Positions 43,045 to 53,548 of a stretch of DNA of 64,000 bases are shown here, one piece after another. Position numbers and translations under genes: made by a program. This DNA is from Minicystis rosea. Its GTDB lineage: Bacteria; Myxococcota_A; Polyangia; Polyangiales; Polyangiaceae. The first letter of the stretch is position 1, and the number at the start of each line of letters is the position of its first letter. The stretch is taken from positions 11,392,377-11,456,376 of the forward strand of contig CP016211.1 of assembly GCA_001931535.1 (NCBI GenBank), read 5' to 3'. Under the pieces are notes generated by a model that did no database searches, had not been told where the DNA came from, and saw only the letters and a program-made list of their open reading frames with translations.

Positions 43045-43851
43045 ATGTCGTTGAACGTCACGGTTCGAGGCGAAGGTCCGCCCGTCGTCCTGCTGCACAG
43101 CGGAGGCATGTCGGGCCGGCAGTGGCGCAGGCTCGGCGACGCGCTCGTCTCCACCCATCGCGTGATCGCCCCTGATTTCCTGGGCTCCGGTGACAACCCG
43201 CCGTGGCCCGACGAGGCGCCGTTCCACTTCGACATGGATGTCGCCGCCGTCGCGGAGATCCTCGCCGCCGAGGCCGCGCCCACGCACGTCGTCGGTCACT
43301 CCTACGGTGGGCTCGTCGCGCTCACGCTCGCGCGCAAGCACAGCGCGCTCGTGCGCTCGGTCGCGGTCTACGATCCGGTGGCCTTCGGTGTCCTCTACGA
43401 CGCGGCCGATGCCGAGGGCCTCGAAGACCTCGCGCATGCCGGCGACGATCCGGTCTTCACCGACGACGCGCGGGGCGGGAGCGAAGCGTGGCTCCAAGCG
43501 TTCGTCGATTACTGGAACGGCCCCGGCGCATGGAAGGCGATGCCGCAGCCGTCACGAGAAGGATTTTTGCGCGTAGGGCGGAAGGTCTTCTACGAGGTGC
43601 GATCGCTCCTCGCCGATCGCACGACACGCGCGGCCTACGCGAGCCTCCCGATGCCGTTCTTGCTCATGCGTGGCGAGCGATCGCCGGCGGCGGCGCGACG
43701 AGTCATCGCGCTCCTCGCGGGTGCCATCCCCGGCGCGACGCTCCTCACCTTGGCGGGGGCGGGACACATGGGCCCGATCTCGCACGCCGCCGCGGTCAAC
43801 GAGGCCATCGTGCGACATGTCGCAGAAGCCGACGGCCGTTCGCAGAAGTAG
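43045..43851 (+). CDS. Alpha/beta hydrolase
   Basis: A 268-residue protein. VVLLHSGGMSGRQW is the oxyanion loop, GHSYGGLVALTLA carries the nucleophile Ser, and GAGHMGPISH carries the catalytic His near the C-terminus. A cap region of about 80 residues with FVDYWNGPGAWKAMP lies in between. There is no signal peptide, so it is cytoplasmic. The family includes esterases, C-C bond hydrolases and haloalkane dehalogenases; the sequence does not decide. A strong promoter lies in front, so it is likely transcribed apart from the molybdo-enzyme operon. Confidence 0.88.
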   Translation: MSLNVTVRGEGPPVVLLHSGGMSGRQWRRLGDALVSTHRVIAPDFLGSGDNPPWPDEAPFHFDMDVAAVAEILAAEAAPTHVVGHSYGGLVALTLARKHSALVRSVAVYDPVAFGVLYDAADAEGLEDLAHAGDDPVFTDDARGGSEAWLQAFVDYWNGPGAWKAMPQPSREGFLRVGRKVFYEVRSLLADRTTRAAYASLPMPFLLMRGERSPAAARRVIALLAGAIPGATLLTLAGAGHMGPISHAAAVNEAIVRHVAEADGRSQK

Positions 43852-43904
43852 CGCGCGACACGCACGCGCCACGTGACGCGCGTCCCTTCGTGATAAAAAG
43901 GGAC

Positions 43905-45014
43905 ATGCGCGTTCAACACTCTCTCTCCGCGCTCGCCCTCTTCACTTCGCTCGCGCTCGCCACCGCCTGCGGTGGCTCGAGCCCCGCCTCGACCGGCGGT
44001 GCGGGCGGCACCGGCACGGTCACCGATGCCGGCCCCAACGACGATCCCGTCCCTGGACAGGACGCGATGGTCGCGCCCTTCGACAAGACCGCGATCTACT
44101 TCACCGGCACCGACAACAAGCGCATCGTCGACCTGCCCGCGTCGTTCCCCAAGGACGGCGCCTACAGCAAGATCATCCTTCACCTCGCGCTCGCGTGCCC
44201 TTCGGGGGGTTGCGATCCTTGGGATCGCTTCGGCTCCCTCGGCGTGGTCACCGAGAAGAGCGCGGATGGAATGAGCGACACGGTGATCGAGGTCGCGCGC
44301 TTCATCACGCCGTATCACGTGGGCGCGAGCTGGGATCTCGACGTCACCGATCTGCGGCCGCTGCTCACCGGCGACGTGACCATGCGCGCCTTCATCGACA
44401 CGTGGGTCGGGCCCGGTAGCCAGTACGGCGATGGTTGGCTGCTCTCGGCGAGCTTCGAGATGACGGGCGGCATCCCCGAGAAGGTGCCCGTCGCGGTGGT
44501 GCCGGTGTGGACCCAACGCAACGTGGTCTACGGCGATCCGAGCAAGCCCCTGGCCGAGAGCGCGCCTGCGCAGTCGGTGACGTTGCCCAAGGGATCGTCG
44601 TACGCGCTGCGCACCTTCGTCACCGGGCACGGACAGGGCAACGCCAACAACTGCGCCGAGTTCTGCTCGCGCACGCACACGATCACGGCCGGCAGCACGC
44701 CGTACCCCCAGAAGGTGTGGCGAACCGACTGCGCCACCACCGCCGCGCCCAACCAAGAGGGCACGTACAAATACTCGCGCGCCGGCTGGTGCCCGGGGGC
44801 CGACGTGCGGCCGTGGGCGATCGACGTCACGGCCGACGTCGCGGGCTCCGCCACGGCGACCTTCGCGTACGACGTCGAGGCGTACGAGAACACCTGCCGC
44901 CCCGACGCCGCGCCCTGCTCTTCGTGCACGCTCGGCGCGACCTGCGACTACGACGGCGGCGCGCACACCGAGCCGAACTTCGCCATCTCGTCGCTGCTCA
45001 TCGCCTACCGCTGA
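43905..45014 (+). CDS. Peptide-N-glycosidase F-like secreted lipoprotein
   Basis: A 369-residue protein. The lipobox is ALATAC (Cys22), followed by a Gly/Thr/Asp linker. The mature part follows PNGase F end to end. CPSGGCDPWDRFGSLGV carries the catalytic Asp of the CDxWDR motif; then come EVARFITPYHVGASWDLDVT, FVTGHGQGNANNCAEFCSRT followed by HTI, YSRAGWCPGADV, and a terminal AISSLLIAYR. These align with the known enzyme's CDEWDR, GRFITPYWVG, CAEWCFRTHT, RAGWCPG and AISSFVIA segments, as I recall them. PNGase F removes N-linked glycans from asparagine. A cysteine-rich CRPDAAPCSSCTLGATC insert near the C-terminus is unusual. Confidence 0.86.
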   Translation: MRVQHSLSALALFTSLALATACGGSSPASTGGAGGTGTVTDAGPNDDPVPGQDAMVAPFDKTAIYFTGTDNKRIVDLPASFPKDGAYSKIILHLALACPSGGCDPWDRFGSLGVVTEKSADGMSDTVIEVARFITPYHVGASWDLDVTDLRPLLTGDVTMRAFIDTWVGPGSQYGDGWLLSASFEMTGGIPEKVPVAVVPVWTQRNVVYGDPSKPLAESAPAQSVTLPKGSSYALRTFVTGHGQGNANNCAEFCSRTHTITAGSTPYPQKVWRTDCATTAAPNQEGTYKYSRAGWCPGADVRPWAIDVTADVAGSATATFAYDVEAYENTCRPDAAPCSSCTLGATCDYDGGAHTEPNFAISSLLIAYR

Positions 45015-45193
45015 GCGGGCGAGGAGCCATTTTCTCGACACGGGCACGGTCCGCCGCCCGCCGTTTGTTGCAGTTTGTGACAGCCTTCGTGCGTAGCGCG
45101 TGACGCACGCGCAGCGGGAGCCGGCTCACAGGAACGGTGTCCTTGTGCCGATCGCTTGCGCTCCGGCGCGGATCCGGACAAGGTGACCACCTC

Positions 45194-46138
45194 GTGCGGA
45201 CCGAGGGGACTTCCATCCTTGCAGCGCTGGCCATCCACGCCGGCGTCTTGCTCGTTGCCCGCACGATGCCCCCGCTGTCGCTGCTCACGGAGCGCGATCG
45301 GAAGAAGGTCGACGAGATCGAGATCGTCGACATCCAGGCTCCTCCGAAGGTCGAGGCGGTGCCCGAAGCTCCGCCCAACCCCGACGCGCCTCGCCCGCCC
45401 GAGCCGGATCGGACTCCGCCCGAGGCCCGCGTCGCGGCCCGCACCGCGCCGGCCATCAATCCAGGCCCGCAGGCGGCGACGACGGCCGAGCCGCAGAACC
45501 CACCGCCGGCGCCGTCCGCCACGAGCACCAACAAGTTCGATGACCTCCCGCCCGAGCAGCGCGGCGGCGTCCTCGGCGTGCCCGTGCCCGGCATGAACGG
45601 CCCCGTGTGGTCGATGCCCGGCGTGCTCCCGGGCCCCGCGACGGCTGCGCCCGCGCCCACCGTCGCGCCCGCGCCGCGCCCGGTCGACAAGGACATCGCA
45701 GGCATCGTCATCCGCGACGCGATGGCCAAGAAGGACAAGGACATCGGCCTCGATCTCCCGATGGCCGGCTCGATGTCGAGCGCCGTCCGCACCGCCGTGT
45801 ACAACACCGAGCTCGCCGCCGGCACGAAGGGGAGCATCGAGTGCCGCGTGAGCGCCGCAGGGCGCGTCTCGGGCTGCCGCCTGGTCGGCTCGAACGGCGG
45901 CTCGGTCGGCGCGTGGAATCAAGCGGTGCAGGCCGCGACCGCCGTCGCCGGCGGAGCGCTCTCGGGCCAGTACGCGAGCGGCGCCGTCGTCACCATCGAC
46001 ATCAGCATCACCCAGGGCCCTCCTTCGGGCAGCAGCGGCGGCCTCAAGGGCGCGGGCGCCACGTTCGACGTGTCGAACATCGGCGCGCACGTCACCCGCA
46101 GCGTGCGCACGAGCCACCGCGTCGTCGCGGCGCGCTGA
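45194..46138 (+). CDS. TonB-like membrane-anchored periplasmic protein
   Basis: About 314 residues from GTG 45194 (AAGGTG eight bases before); GTG 45137 is an alternative. One membrane segment near the N-terminus (ILAALAIHAGVLLVARTMPP) is followed by a long Pro/Ala/Glu region (APPKVEAVPEAPPNPDAPRP) that could span the periplasm. A C-terminal domain follows with GSIECRVSAAGRVSGCRLVG, which resembles the TonB/AgmX C-terminal core. Such proteins transmit force or energy to outer-membrane receptors. No ExbB/ExbD genes are in the window. The family match is by eye and moderate. Confidence 0.62.
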   Translation: MRTEGTSILAALAIHAGVLLVARTMPPLSLLTERDRKKVDEIEIVDIQAPPKVEAVPEAPPNPDAPRPPEPDRTPPEARVAARTAPAINPGPQAATTAEPQNPPPAPSATSTNKFDDLPPEQRGGVLGVPVPGMNGPVWSMPGVLPGPATAAPAPTVAPAPRPVDKDIAGIVIRDAMAKKDKDIGLDLPMAGSMSSAVRTAVYNTELAAGTKGSIECRVSAAGRVSGCRLVGSNGGSVGAWNQAVQAATAVAGGALSGQYASGAVVTIDISITQGPPSGSSGGLKGAGATFDVSNIGAHVTRSVRTSHRVVAAR

Positions 46139-46166
46139 GCGGCTGCATCGCGGCGGCGAGCCGCTC
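46137..46166. terminator. Hairpin between convergent genes
   Basis: GAGCGGCT and AGCCGCTC form an 8-bp stem around a 14-base loop. It starts in the stop codon of the TonB-like gene and ends two bases before the stop of the minus-strand esterase, so it may terminate both. Confidence 0.4.
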
Positions 46167-46168
46167 GA

Positions 46169-47200
46169 TCACACGAACAGCCCGCGGGCCGCGCGCCACC
46201 CGAGGTCGGCGTAGAAGCGGTGCCCTTCGGGGCCGATCACGAGCTTCGCGCGATCGCCTGCGTTCGCCGCGCGGTAGATGGATCGCAGCTTCGTGAAGGC
46301 GCGCTTCACCTCGGCGATGGGGAAGAGCGGATCGTCCTTGCCCGCGATCACGATCACCGGCCGCGGCGCGAACAGCCCGAGCACGTCGGGGAGATCGGCG
46401 ATGGTCAGAAGCCCGGGCACGTAGTTGTCGGCGCAGTGATGCACCGTCGCGATCGACCCGGCCACGCCGCAGAACGAGCACCCCGGCATGAGGAAGCGCA
46501 CGCGCGGCAACAGCGCCCCTGCCCAGATGGCCACCGTTCCACCACCGGAGTTGCCGACGATGCCGACGCGATCGAGATCCACGTCGGCGCGTGTCGCGAG
46601 GTAGTCGAGGCCGCGATCGACGTCGTACACGCGCTCGGCGAGCAGCGTGCGGCCGAGGAGCAGCGCGCGCATCGCGGCGTCGTGGCAGGCGTTGTAGTAG
46701 CTGCGGCGCGGCTGCACGCGCTCGGCGCGCTCGCCGAGGGATCGCTGCTCGAGGCACAGCGCCGCGATGCCGCGACGAAGGCAGCCGTTGGCGAAATCGC
46801 GGTCCCCTTCGGCGGGGATGGGCGTCTCCTCGTCCTCCGCGGCCACGCCGATCGAGTTGTGCATTCCGCTCGTGTGCCCCTGCAGACAGATGGCCACCGC
46901 ATACGGCGGCCGCGCTTCGTGCGGCGTGCAGAAATAGGCCGGCACCTCGGCGGCGCGCTCCGCGATGAACGTGAGCTTCTCGATCCAACCGAGCGCGTGC
47001 CGTCGCCGCCAATGCGTGCGCACGTCGAGCGGCGGGCGGGCGCCTGCGCGCGGCATCCGATCGAGGCCGGAGAGCCGCCGCAGCGCGGGCCGGAGGCGGC
47101 GCTGCCAGGCGCTCACGGGGCCGCCGTCGTACGCGAGGGCCGGCCTCGTTTCGTCGAGCAGAATGCGGTGACACGCGGACGGGGAGAGGTAGTCGGGCAT
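46169..47200 (-). CDS. Serine hydrolase, acetyl-xylan-esterase/dienelactone-hydrolase-like
   Basis: A 343-residue protein. An alpha/beta hydrolase fold is seen with AICLQGHTSGMHNSIG (oxyanion side), GIVGNSGGGTVAIWAG (nucleophile Ser in GNSGGG), VIVIAGKDDPLFPIAEV (acid) and VIGPEGHRFY (His). About 100 N-terminal residues precede the fold. There is no signal peptide. The ATG at 47200 is only 25 bp from the divergent acyl-CoA dehydrogenase GTG, leaving no room for a conventional ribosome-binding site. Such esterases often remove acetyl groups; the substrate is unknown. Confidence 0.83.
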   Translation of the reverse strand: MPDYLSPSACHRILLDETRPALAYDGGPVSAWQRRLRPALRRLSGLDRMPRAGARPPLDVRTHWRRRHALGWIEKLTFIAERAAEVPAYFCTPHEARPPYAVAICLQGHTSGMHNSIGVAAEDEETPIPAEGDRDFANGCLRRGIAALCLEQRSLGERAERVQPRRSYYNACHDAAMRALLLGRTLLAERVYDVDRGLDYLATRADVDLDRVGIVGNSGGGTVAIWAGALLPRVRFLMPGCSFCGVAGSIATVHHCADNYVPGLLTIADLPDVLGLFAPRPVIVIAGKDDPLFPIAEVKRAFTKLRSIYRAANAGDRAKLVIGPEGHRFYADLGWRAARGLFV

Positions 47201-47210
47201 CGCGCCGGCA

Positions 47211-47217
47211 CTATAAG
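47211..47217. promoter_or_regulatory. Shared CTATAAG element between two divergent start codons
   Basis: The 25-bp gap between ATG 47200 (minus) and GTG 47226 (plus) contains CTATAAGC. It reads as a -10-like TATAAG on the plus strand and TATAGT on the minus strand, each 8-9 bases before a start codon. If used, both mRNAs would be leaderless. Confidence 0.45.
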
Positions 47218-47225
47218 CTGACGCC

Positions 47226-49028
<1,803 letters not shown>

Positions 49029-49106
49029 TCCGTTGACGCGTCGCGCCCCTTCCACCAACGTTCGCCGCACGGCGGGCACGACGTCCGCCGGCCGAAAAAG
49101 CGAGTA

Positions 49107-50279
49107 ATGACCGTGTCCCACCCTGCGCTGACCCAGCTCTCCGAAGAAGAGCGCCTCTTCCGCGACTCCGTGCTCGACTTCGCGAAGAAGCGCGTCGCAC
49201 CCCGCGTCCACGCGATGGATGCGAAGGGTGAGATGGACAAAGCGATCCTCCCCGACCTCTTCGAGCTCGGCCTCATGGGCGTCGAGATCCCGGAGAATTA
49301 CGGCGGATCGGGCGCGAGCTTCTTCAACGCCATCCTCGCGGTCGAGGCCCTCGCCACCGTCGATCCGAGCGTGAGCGTCCTCATCGACGTGCAGAACACG
49401 CTCGTCGCCAACGCGCTCCTCCGCTGGACCAGCGACGCGCAGAAGGCGAAGTACCTCCCGCTCCTCGCGCGCGAGTGGGTCGGCTCCTACGCCTTGAGCG
49501 AGGCCGGCTCCGGCTCCGACGCCTTCGCCCTCGCCGCCAAGGCCGAGAAGAAGGGCGACAAGTGGATCCTGAACGGCCGCAAGCTCTGGATCACCAACGC
49601 CAACGAGAGCTCGCTCTTCCTCGTCTTCGCCAACGTCGATCCGAGCAAGGGCTACAAGGGCATCACCGCGTTCCTCGTCGAGCGCAGCTTCCCCGGCTTC
49701 AGCGTCGGCAAGAAGGAAGACAAGCTCGGCATCCGCGCCTCCAGCACCTGCGAGCTCGTCCTCGAGGACTGCGAGGTCCCCGAAGCCAACGTCGTCGGCG
49801 AGGTCGGCAAGGGCTACAAGATCGCCATCGAGACCTTGAACGAAGGTCGCATCGGCATCGGCTCGCAGATGCTCGGCCTCGCGCAGGGCGCCTTCGACTA
49901 CGCCATGCGCTACGTCGGCGAGCGCAAGCAGTTCGGCCAGGCCATCGGCAACTTCCAGGGCATGCAGTTCCAATACGCGCGCGCCGCCGTCGAAATCGAG
50001 GCCGCCCGTCTCATGGTCTACAACGCCGCCCGCCTCAAGGACGCCGGCCAGAGCTTCGTGAAGGAAGCCGCCATGGCCAAGCTCTTCGCCAGCGAGGTCG
50101 CCGAGCGCACCGCGTCCCTTTGCATCGAGCTCGTCGGCGGCGTCGGCTTCACCAAGGAGTACCCGCTGGAGAAGCTCTACCGCGACGCCAAGATCGGCAA
50201 GATCTACGAAGGCACCAGCAACATGCAGCTCTCCACCATCGCCAAGATCCTGCAGACGGAGTACGGCGCGAAGGGCTGA
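49107..50279 (+). CDS. Acyl-CoA dehydrogenase, short/branched-chain type
   Basis: A 390-residue protein of standard length. ALSEAGSGSDAFALAAKAEK and WILNGRKLWITNANESSLFL are the flavin and substrate blocks; GERKQFGQAIGNFQGMQFQY is the dimer motif; YEGTSNMQLSTIAKIL contains the catalytic Glu. It has strong likeness to short/branched-chain (2-methyl-branched) acyl-CoA dehydrogenases. It oxidises the alpha-beta bond of acyl-CoA and passes electrons to ETF. It is probably transcribed together with the upstream dehydrogenase. Confidence 0.94.
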   Translation: MTVSHPALTQLSEEERLFRDSVLDFAKKRVAPRVHAMDAKGEMDKAILPDLFELGLMGVEIPENYGGSGASFFNAILAVEALATVDPSVSVLIDVQNTLVANALLRWTSDAQKAKYLPLLAREWVGSYALSEAGSGSDAFALAAKAEKKGDKWILNGRKLWITNANESSLFLVFANVDPSKGYKGITAFLVERSFPGFSVGKKEDKLGIRASSTCELVLEDCEVPEANVVGEVGKGYKIAIETLNEGRIGIGSQMLGLAQGAFDYAMRYVGERKQFGQAIGNFQGMQFQYARAAVEIEAARLMVYNAARLKDAGQSFVKEAAMAKLFASEVAERTASLCIELVGGVGFTKEYPLEKLYRDAKIGKIYEGTSNMQLSTIAKILQTEYGAKG

Positions 50280-50407
50280 TCCTCGAGCGCACTGCGCGCA
50301 CGAACCGCCGGAAAAAGAGGGTCGAAGGGCTCGGGATTTCTTCCCGCCCTCGCGGCCCTCGCGCTTTCGGAGGACCTCTCGGCGTTCGAGAATCTCACCC
50401 GTCGATG

Positions 50408-50496
50408 TGTCGCTGCGGCCTCTGATTCACCCGCCCGCGCCGCTCGATCCCGATGCGTGTCGCGGCCTCTGCTTCAGCGCCCGCGCCGCTCGATCC
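50408..50496. repeat. Tandem duplication of a gene's 3' end
   Basis: TGTCGC, GGCCTCTG, TTCA and CGCCCGCGCCGCTCGATCC occur in the same order at 50408-50450 and 50458-50496 with few differences. The second copy includes the stop codon of the minus-strand lipoprotein gene, so the first is a duplicate of its last codons and stop. Confidence 0.7.
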
Positions 50497-51808
50497 ACGT
50501 GCCATCGCCGTCCGTGTACGCGAGCCACACGGCGCCTTGGCGGTCGACGAGGATCGCGGGATCCACGAACTTCGATCCCTCCGCCACCGGGCAGCTCGGC
50601 TTGTACACGCCGCCGCCGGAGAGCTCGCCGAGCTCCAGCACCTTCTTGGCCTTCGGCTCCGCGGAGGCGGGCCGCACGCGGAGCACGCGCATGGGCGTGC
50701 TCCCTTGGGTGGCGGCGATCTGACCGTGATCGATCCCGGCCGGATAGATCGACCACGTCACCCGCGCGTCGTCGCGCGGCTGCTCGTCGAGCTGCACGGC
50801 GGCCATCCCGAACTCTTTCTCGTCCTTCTCCAGCGCGAGCAGCACGAGCTCGCTCCCCGGCCCGCCCTGCGCGATCACACCCGCCGTGCGCGCATCGGTC
50901 CCCGATCCCACGAACAGCACCGCGTCCGGCCCGCGCGAGAGCTTGCCGCTGCCGCCCGTGAGCACGCGCGCATGCACCGGCGTGAGCACGCGGCGCGCGT
51001 CGATGTACATGGCCACCACCTCTTCGCCGCGCGGCGCGAGCGTGACGAAGGTCGCGCCTGCGCCGTCCTCGGAGAGCGTGATGGGCGTCTGGTCGTCGAA
51101 GCCCGCGAACGCGAGCGTGACGGCGCCCTCGGTGGTCTTGCGATCGGCGAGGAACGCATACACGACGTGCGATCCCCCGATCGACGCGGCCGCCACCGGC
51201 GATCCCGATCGCGCCTGCGCGACCACCGCGCCCTCTTCGCCGAGCGTACGGCTGCGATGAATCGCCCCTGATTTGTCGACGCAGAAGAAGCTCCCGCCCG
51301 CGAACGCACACGGCGGCAACACCAGCCGCTCGGCCGGCTCCGAGAGCGCCAGCCGCTCGGGCGCGCGCTTCGTGTCGCCGCGCTTGCCGTTCTTCGCGGG
51401 CGGCGCAGGCTTCGCCGCCGCGGGCAACGATGCGGCCCGCGGCACCCCGTCGTGGTTGAAGACGACGCGGACCTCGCGCTCGGGCGACGCCTCGTCGATC
51501 CACAACAGCGCCTGTCCCGTGAACGGGACCTGCATCGGCCCCCGCGTCACGCGACAAATGTCCCCCGGCTCGAGCGGCACCGCAGGCGCGCTGCTCGCGG
51601 CGCTTCCCTTCGCGGTCCCCGTCGCGCTCGCCGTCGCCGAGGGCAGCGCCGCGATCGTCGATCCCGAGGTTGCCGGCGCGCTCTTGGGTCGGTCCGGCGT
51701 CGTGATCTCCGCGCCCGGCGGCCCGATCTGCTTGCGCTCACGCTTCGGCTCGTTGCACGACGCGAGCGTCGCGAGCACGAGCGCGGAGACGAGGAGCCGC
51801 CGATTCAT
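50474..51808 (-). CDS. Lipoprotein with beta-propeller-like mature domain
   Basis: A 444-residue protein. The signal ends in the lipobox LVLATLASC and is followed by a Ser/Ala/Thr/Pro-rich linker of about 60 residues. The mature region is beta-rich with repeated 'value check' strands (GGSHVVYAFLADRKT, ATFVTLAPRGEEVVAMYIDA, GPGSELVLLALEKDE, GAVWLAYTDGDGTWIERRG). This suggests a beta-propeller similar to the protein at 54163. ATG 51820 is an equally possible start. No enzyme motif is seen. It is probably a surface or periplasmic binding protein. Confidence 0.72.
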   Translation of the reverse strand: MNRRLLVSALVLATLASCNEPKRERKQIGPPGAEITTPDRPKSAPATSGSTIAALPSATASATGTAKGSAASSAPAVPLEPGDICRVTRGPMQVPFTGQALLWIDEASPEREVRVVFNHDGVPRAASLPAAAKPAPPAKNGKRGDTKRAPERLALSEPAERLVLPPCAFAGGSFFCVDKSGAIHRSRTLGEEGAVVAQARSGSPVAAASIGGSHVVYAFLADRKTTEGAVTLAFAGFDDQTPITLSEDGAGATFVTLAPRGEEVVAMYIDARRVLTPVHARVLTGGSGKLSRGPDAVLFVGSGTDARTAGVIAQGGPGSELVLLALEKDEKEFGMAAVQLDEQPRDDARVTWSIYPAGIDHGQIAATQGSTPMRVLRVRPASAEPKAKKVLELGELSGGGVYKPSCPVAEGSKFVDPAILVDRQGAVWLAYTDGDGTWIERRGR

Positions 51809-51969
51809 CCGGCGCAGCATAGCGAACAGCGCCCCGCAGCGCGCCATCCAGCGGCGTGCGGTACCGCATCGAGGCCGTGTACCAGCGCACCGTCGCCGAG
51901 CTGCGCGCCCGCGCGCGCTGAGATCGAGCCCGGCGCGCGGGCGCGCAGGTTGGTGGGAAGTCGGGCGCT

Positions 51970-52770
51970 TCAGCCGCTCACGGGCTTGCTCGGCGAAGCA
52001 CCGTCGCTCGGGGTTGCCGGTGCCGGCTCGGGGCGTGATCCATAGAGCTTGGTCAGCTCGAAGCTCCCGACCATCGCGGGCTGTCCCGCGCGCTTCGCCG
52101 CGGCGCGCGCAGCCTTGAAGGCGCCGCGCGCGAGCGTGACGATGATGCCGTCGAGGAGATCGAGCTGCTCGGTCTCGGCCAGCGTCCCAGCCGCGCCCGC
52201 GCGCTCTGCGTCGGCGTTGCGCAGGGCGGCGGCGGCGCTCTGCAGATCCACGATGGCCTCGCTCCCACCGCGCTCGCCGGCTTCCGGAGCCACGTTCCCG
52301 TCGGAGAGCGCGCCGCGGAGCATGTCGAGCTGCGTGGCGAGCCTCTCCGCGTCGTCGTCCGCGACGCGCGTCTGGGCCATCGCCGTGTCGATGATCTTCA
52401 CGCCCGCCCGCGCGCTCGTGCTCGCGCTCTCGTGCAGCGAGGATCGTGTCTGCCCGAGGATGGCCCGCGCCGAATCGCGCGCCGCACGGCCCGCCGCGAG
52501 GCACTCCAAATAGGTCCGGCTCGTGACCTTCCGTTCGCCGAGCGCGTCGGCGCGATCGATGCCGGCGGCGATCAGCGCGTCCCGCGCATCTTGCAGGCGC
52601 TGCACGTCTTTGGTCGCAAACCCGTGCTTGGCGATGACATCGCCGTACTGCGCGCAACCCTTGAGCGTCTGGTTGGCCTGCGCGAGCGTGTCGCGGGAGC
52701 CCCACTGGCGGCCTATCTGGATGTAACGGGCTCGCGCTTCGGGGGCGATGATCGAGAGATCGATGGGCAT
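51970..52770 (-). CDS. Hypothetical helical protein
   Basis: A 266-residue protein starting at ATG 52770, behind a very good ribosome-binding site (AAAGGAGGGCACC). It lacks a signal peptide and membrane helices. It is mainly Ala/Arg/Glu helices that could form long bundles or coiled coils (GRAARDSARAILGQTRSSLH, DDDAERLATQLDMLRGALSD, LAETEQLDLLDGIIVTLARG). No family is recognised. A 21-bp tandem repeat lies about 100 bp upstream of its start. The start was chosen over the longer open frame because that would translate the repeat. Confidence 0.7.
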   Translation of the reverse strand: MPIDLSIIAPEARARYIQIGRQWGSRDTLAQANQTLKGCAQYGDVIAKHGFATKDVQRLQDARDALIAAGIDRADALGERKVTSRTYLECLAAGRAARDSARAILGQTRSSLHESASTSARAGVKIIDTAMAQTRVADDDAERLATQLDMLRGALSDGNVAPEAGERGGSEAIVDLQSAAAALRNADAERAGAAGTLAETEQLDLLDGIIVTLARGAFKAARAAAKRAGQPAMVGSFELTKLYGSRPEPAPATPSDGASPSKPVSG

Positions 52771-52872
52771 GGTGCCCTCCTTTCGGTGCCTGCAACGCTC
52801 AGACGCCGAGGACGCATCCGTATTGGAGCGACGGAATCCTGCTCGCCCCAACCGCCCCCGCGCGCACACCGA

Positions 52873-52950
52873 GCGCCCAGGCAGGCACAGGTAGCGCCCA
52901 GGCAGGCACAGGTAGCGCCCAGGCAGGCACAGGTAGCGCCACGGCAGGCA
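52873..52950. repeat. 21-bp tandem repeat, about 3.7 copies
   Basis: GCGCCCAGGCAGGCACAGGTA starts at 52873, 52894 and 52915 with identical sequence; a diverged partial copy begins at 52936. It lies upstream of the helical-protein gene. Confidence 0.85.
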
Positions 52951-53299
52951 TCCGCGAAGCTGCTCGCGCCTTTGCGATCGCGCGGCGCGCGGAAGGCCCG
53001 AGCCTGCGCGCCGAAAGAGAAGCACGGCAACGCGGGCCCACCGCATGGCATGCGCGGCGAGCGGACCTGCCTCGATGACCATCGGCCGGCGACGCGATGA
53101 AGCTGCGCGGCGATGGTGAGGCTCGGTGCGGCATGGAGGAAGGGCGGCGCGGCGGCGGAGCCACGCCCCGCGGCGACAGCGGAGACCGGCGTTGCAGGAA
53201 GGGGAAAGGGCGCGGCAGCGCCGAGCGATGGGCCGGCGGCCCTCATGGCCACCGAGGCGTGGACGGGAATGCGGTGGGCAGTCGCCGGGAGCGAGGCCG

Positions 53300-53548
53300 T
53301 CAGTGCTTGTCGCTATCGTTGCTGTCGGGGGCGCCTGGCGGCGGCGCCGAGCGGCCGAGCAAACTCATAATCTTCCCCCAACCATCTTCGTAAAGCTCTC
53401 GATGCTTGACCGGCCCCAGCTCGCGCTTGCGGGTGGGGCGGAGCATGTCCTCGGCGATGGCGCCCACGTCGTCCAAGGCGACGTTCAGCTCCACGAGCCA
53501 GCGGCGCAGGGCCTCGGGATCGCTCGGATCGAAGGGTAATTGGCTCAC
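53300..53548 (-). CDS. Hypothetical small acidic protein
   Basis: An 82-residue protein starting at GTG 53548, with AAGGTGG five bases upstream. SQLPFDPSDPEALRRWLVEL, VALDDVGAIAEDMLRPTRKR and YEDGWGKIMSLLGRSAPPPG show two or three helices and a disordered tail. No family is recognised. The longer open frame extends through repeats and lacks support. Confidence 0.6.
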   Translation of the reverse strand: MSQLPFDPSDPEALRRWLVELNVALDDVGAIAEDMLRPTRKRELGPVKHRELYEDGWGKIMSLLGRSAPPPGAPDSNDSDKH

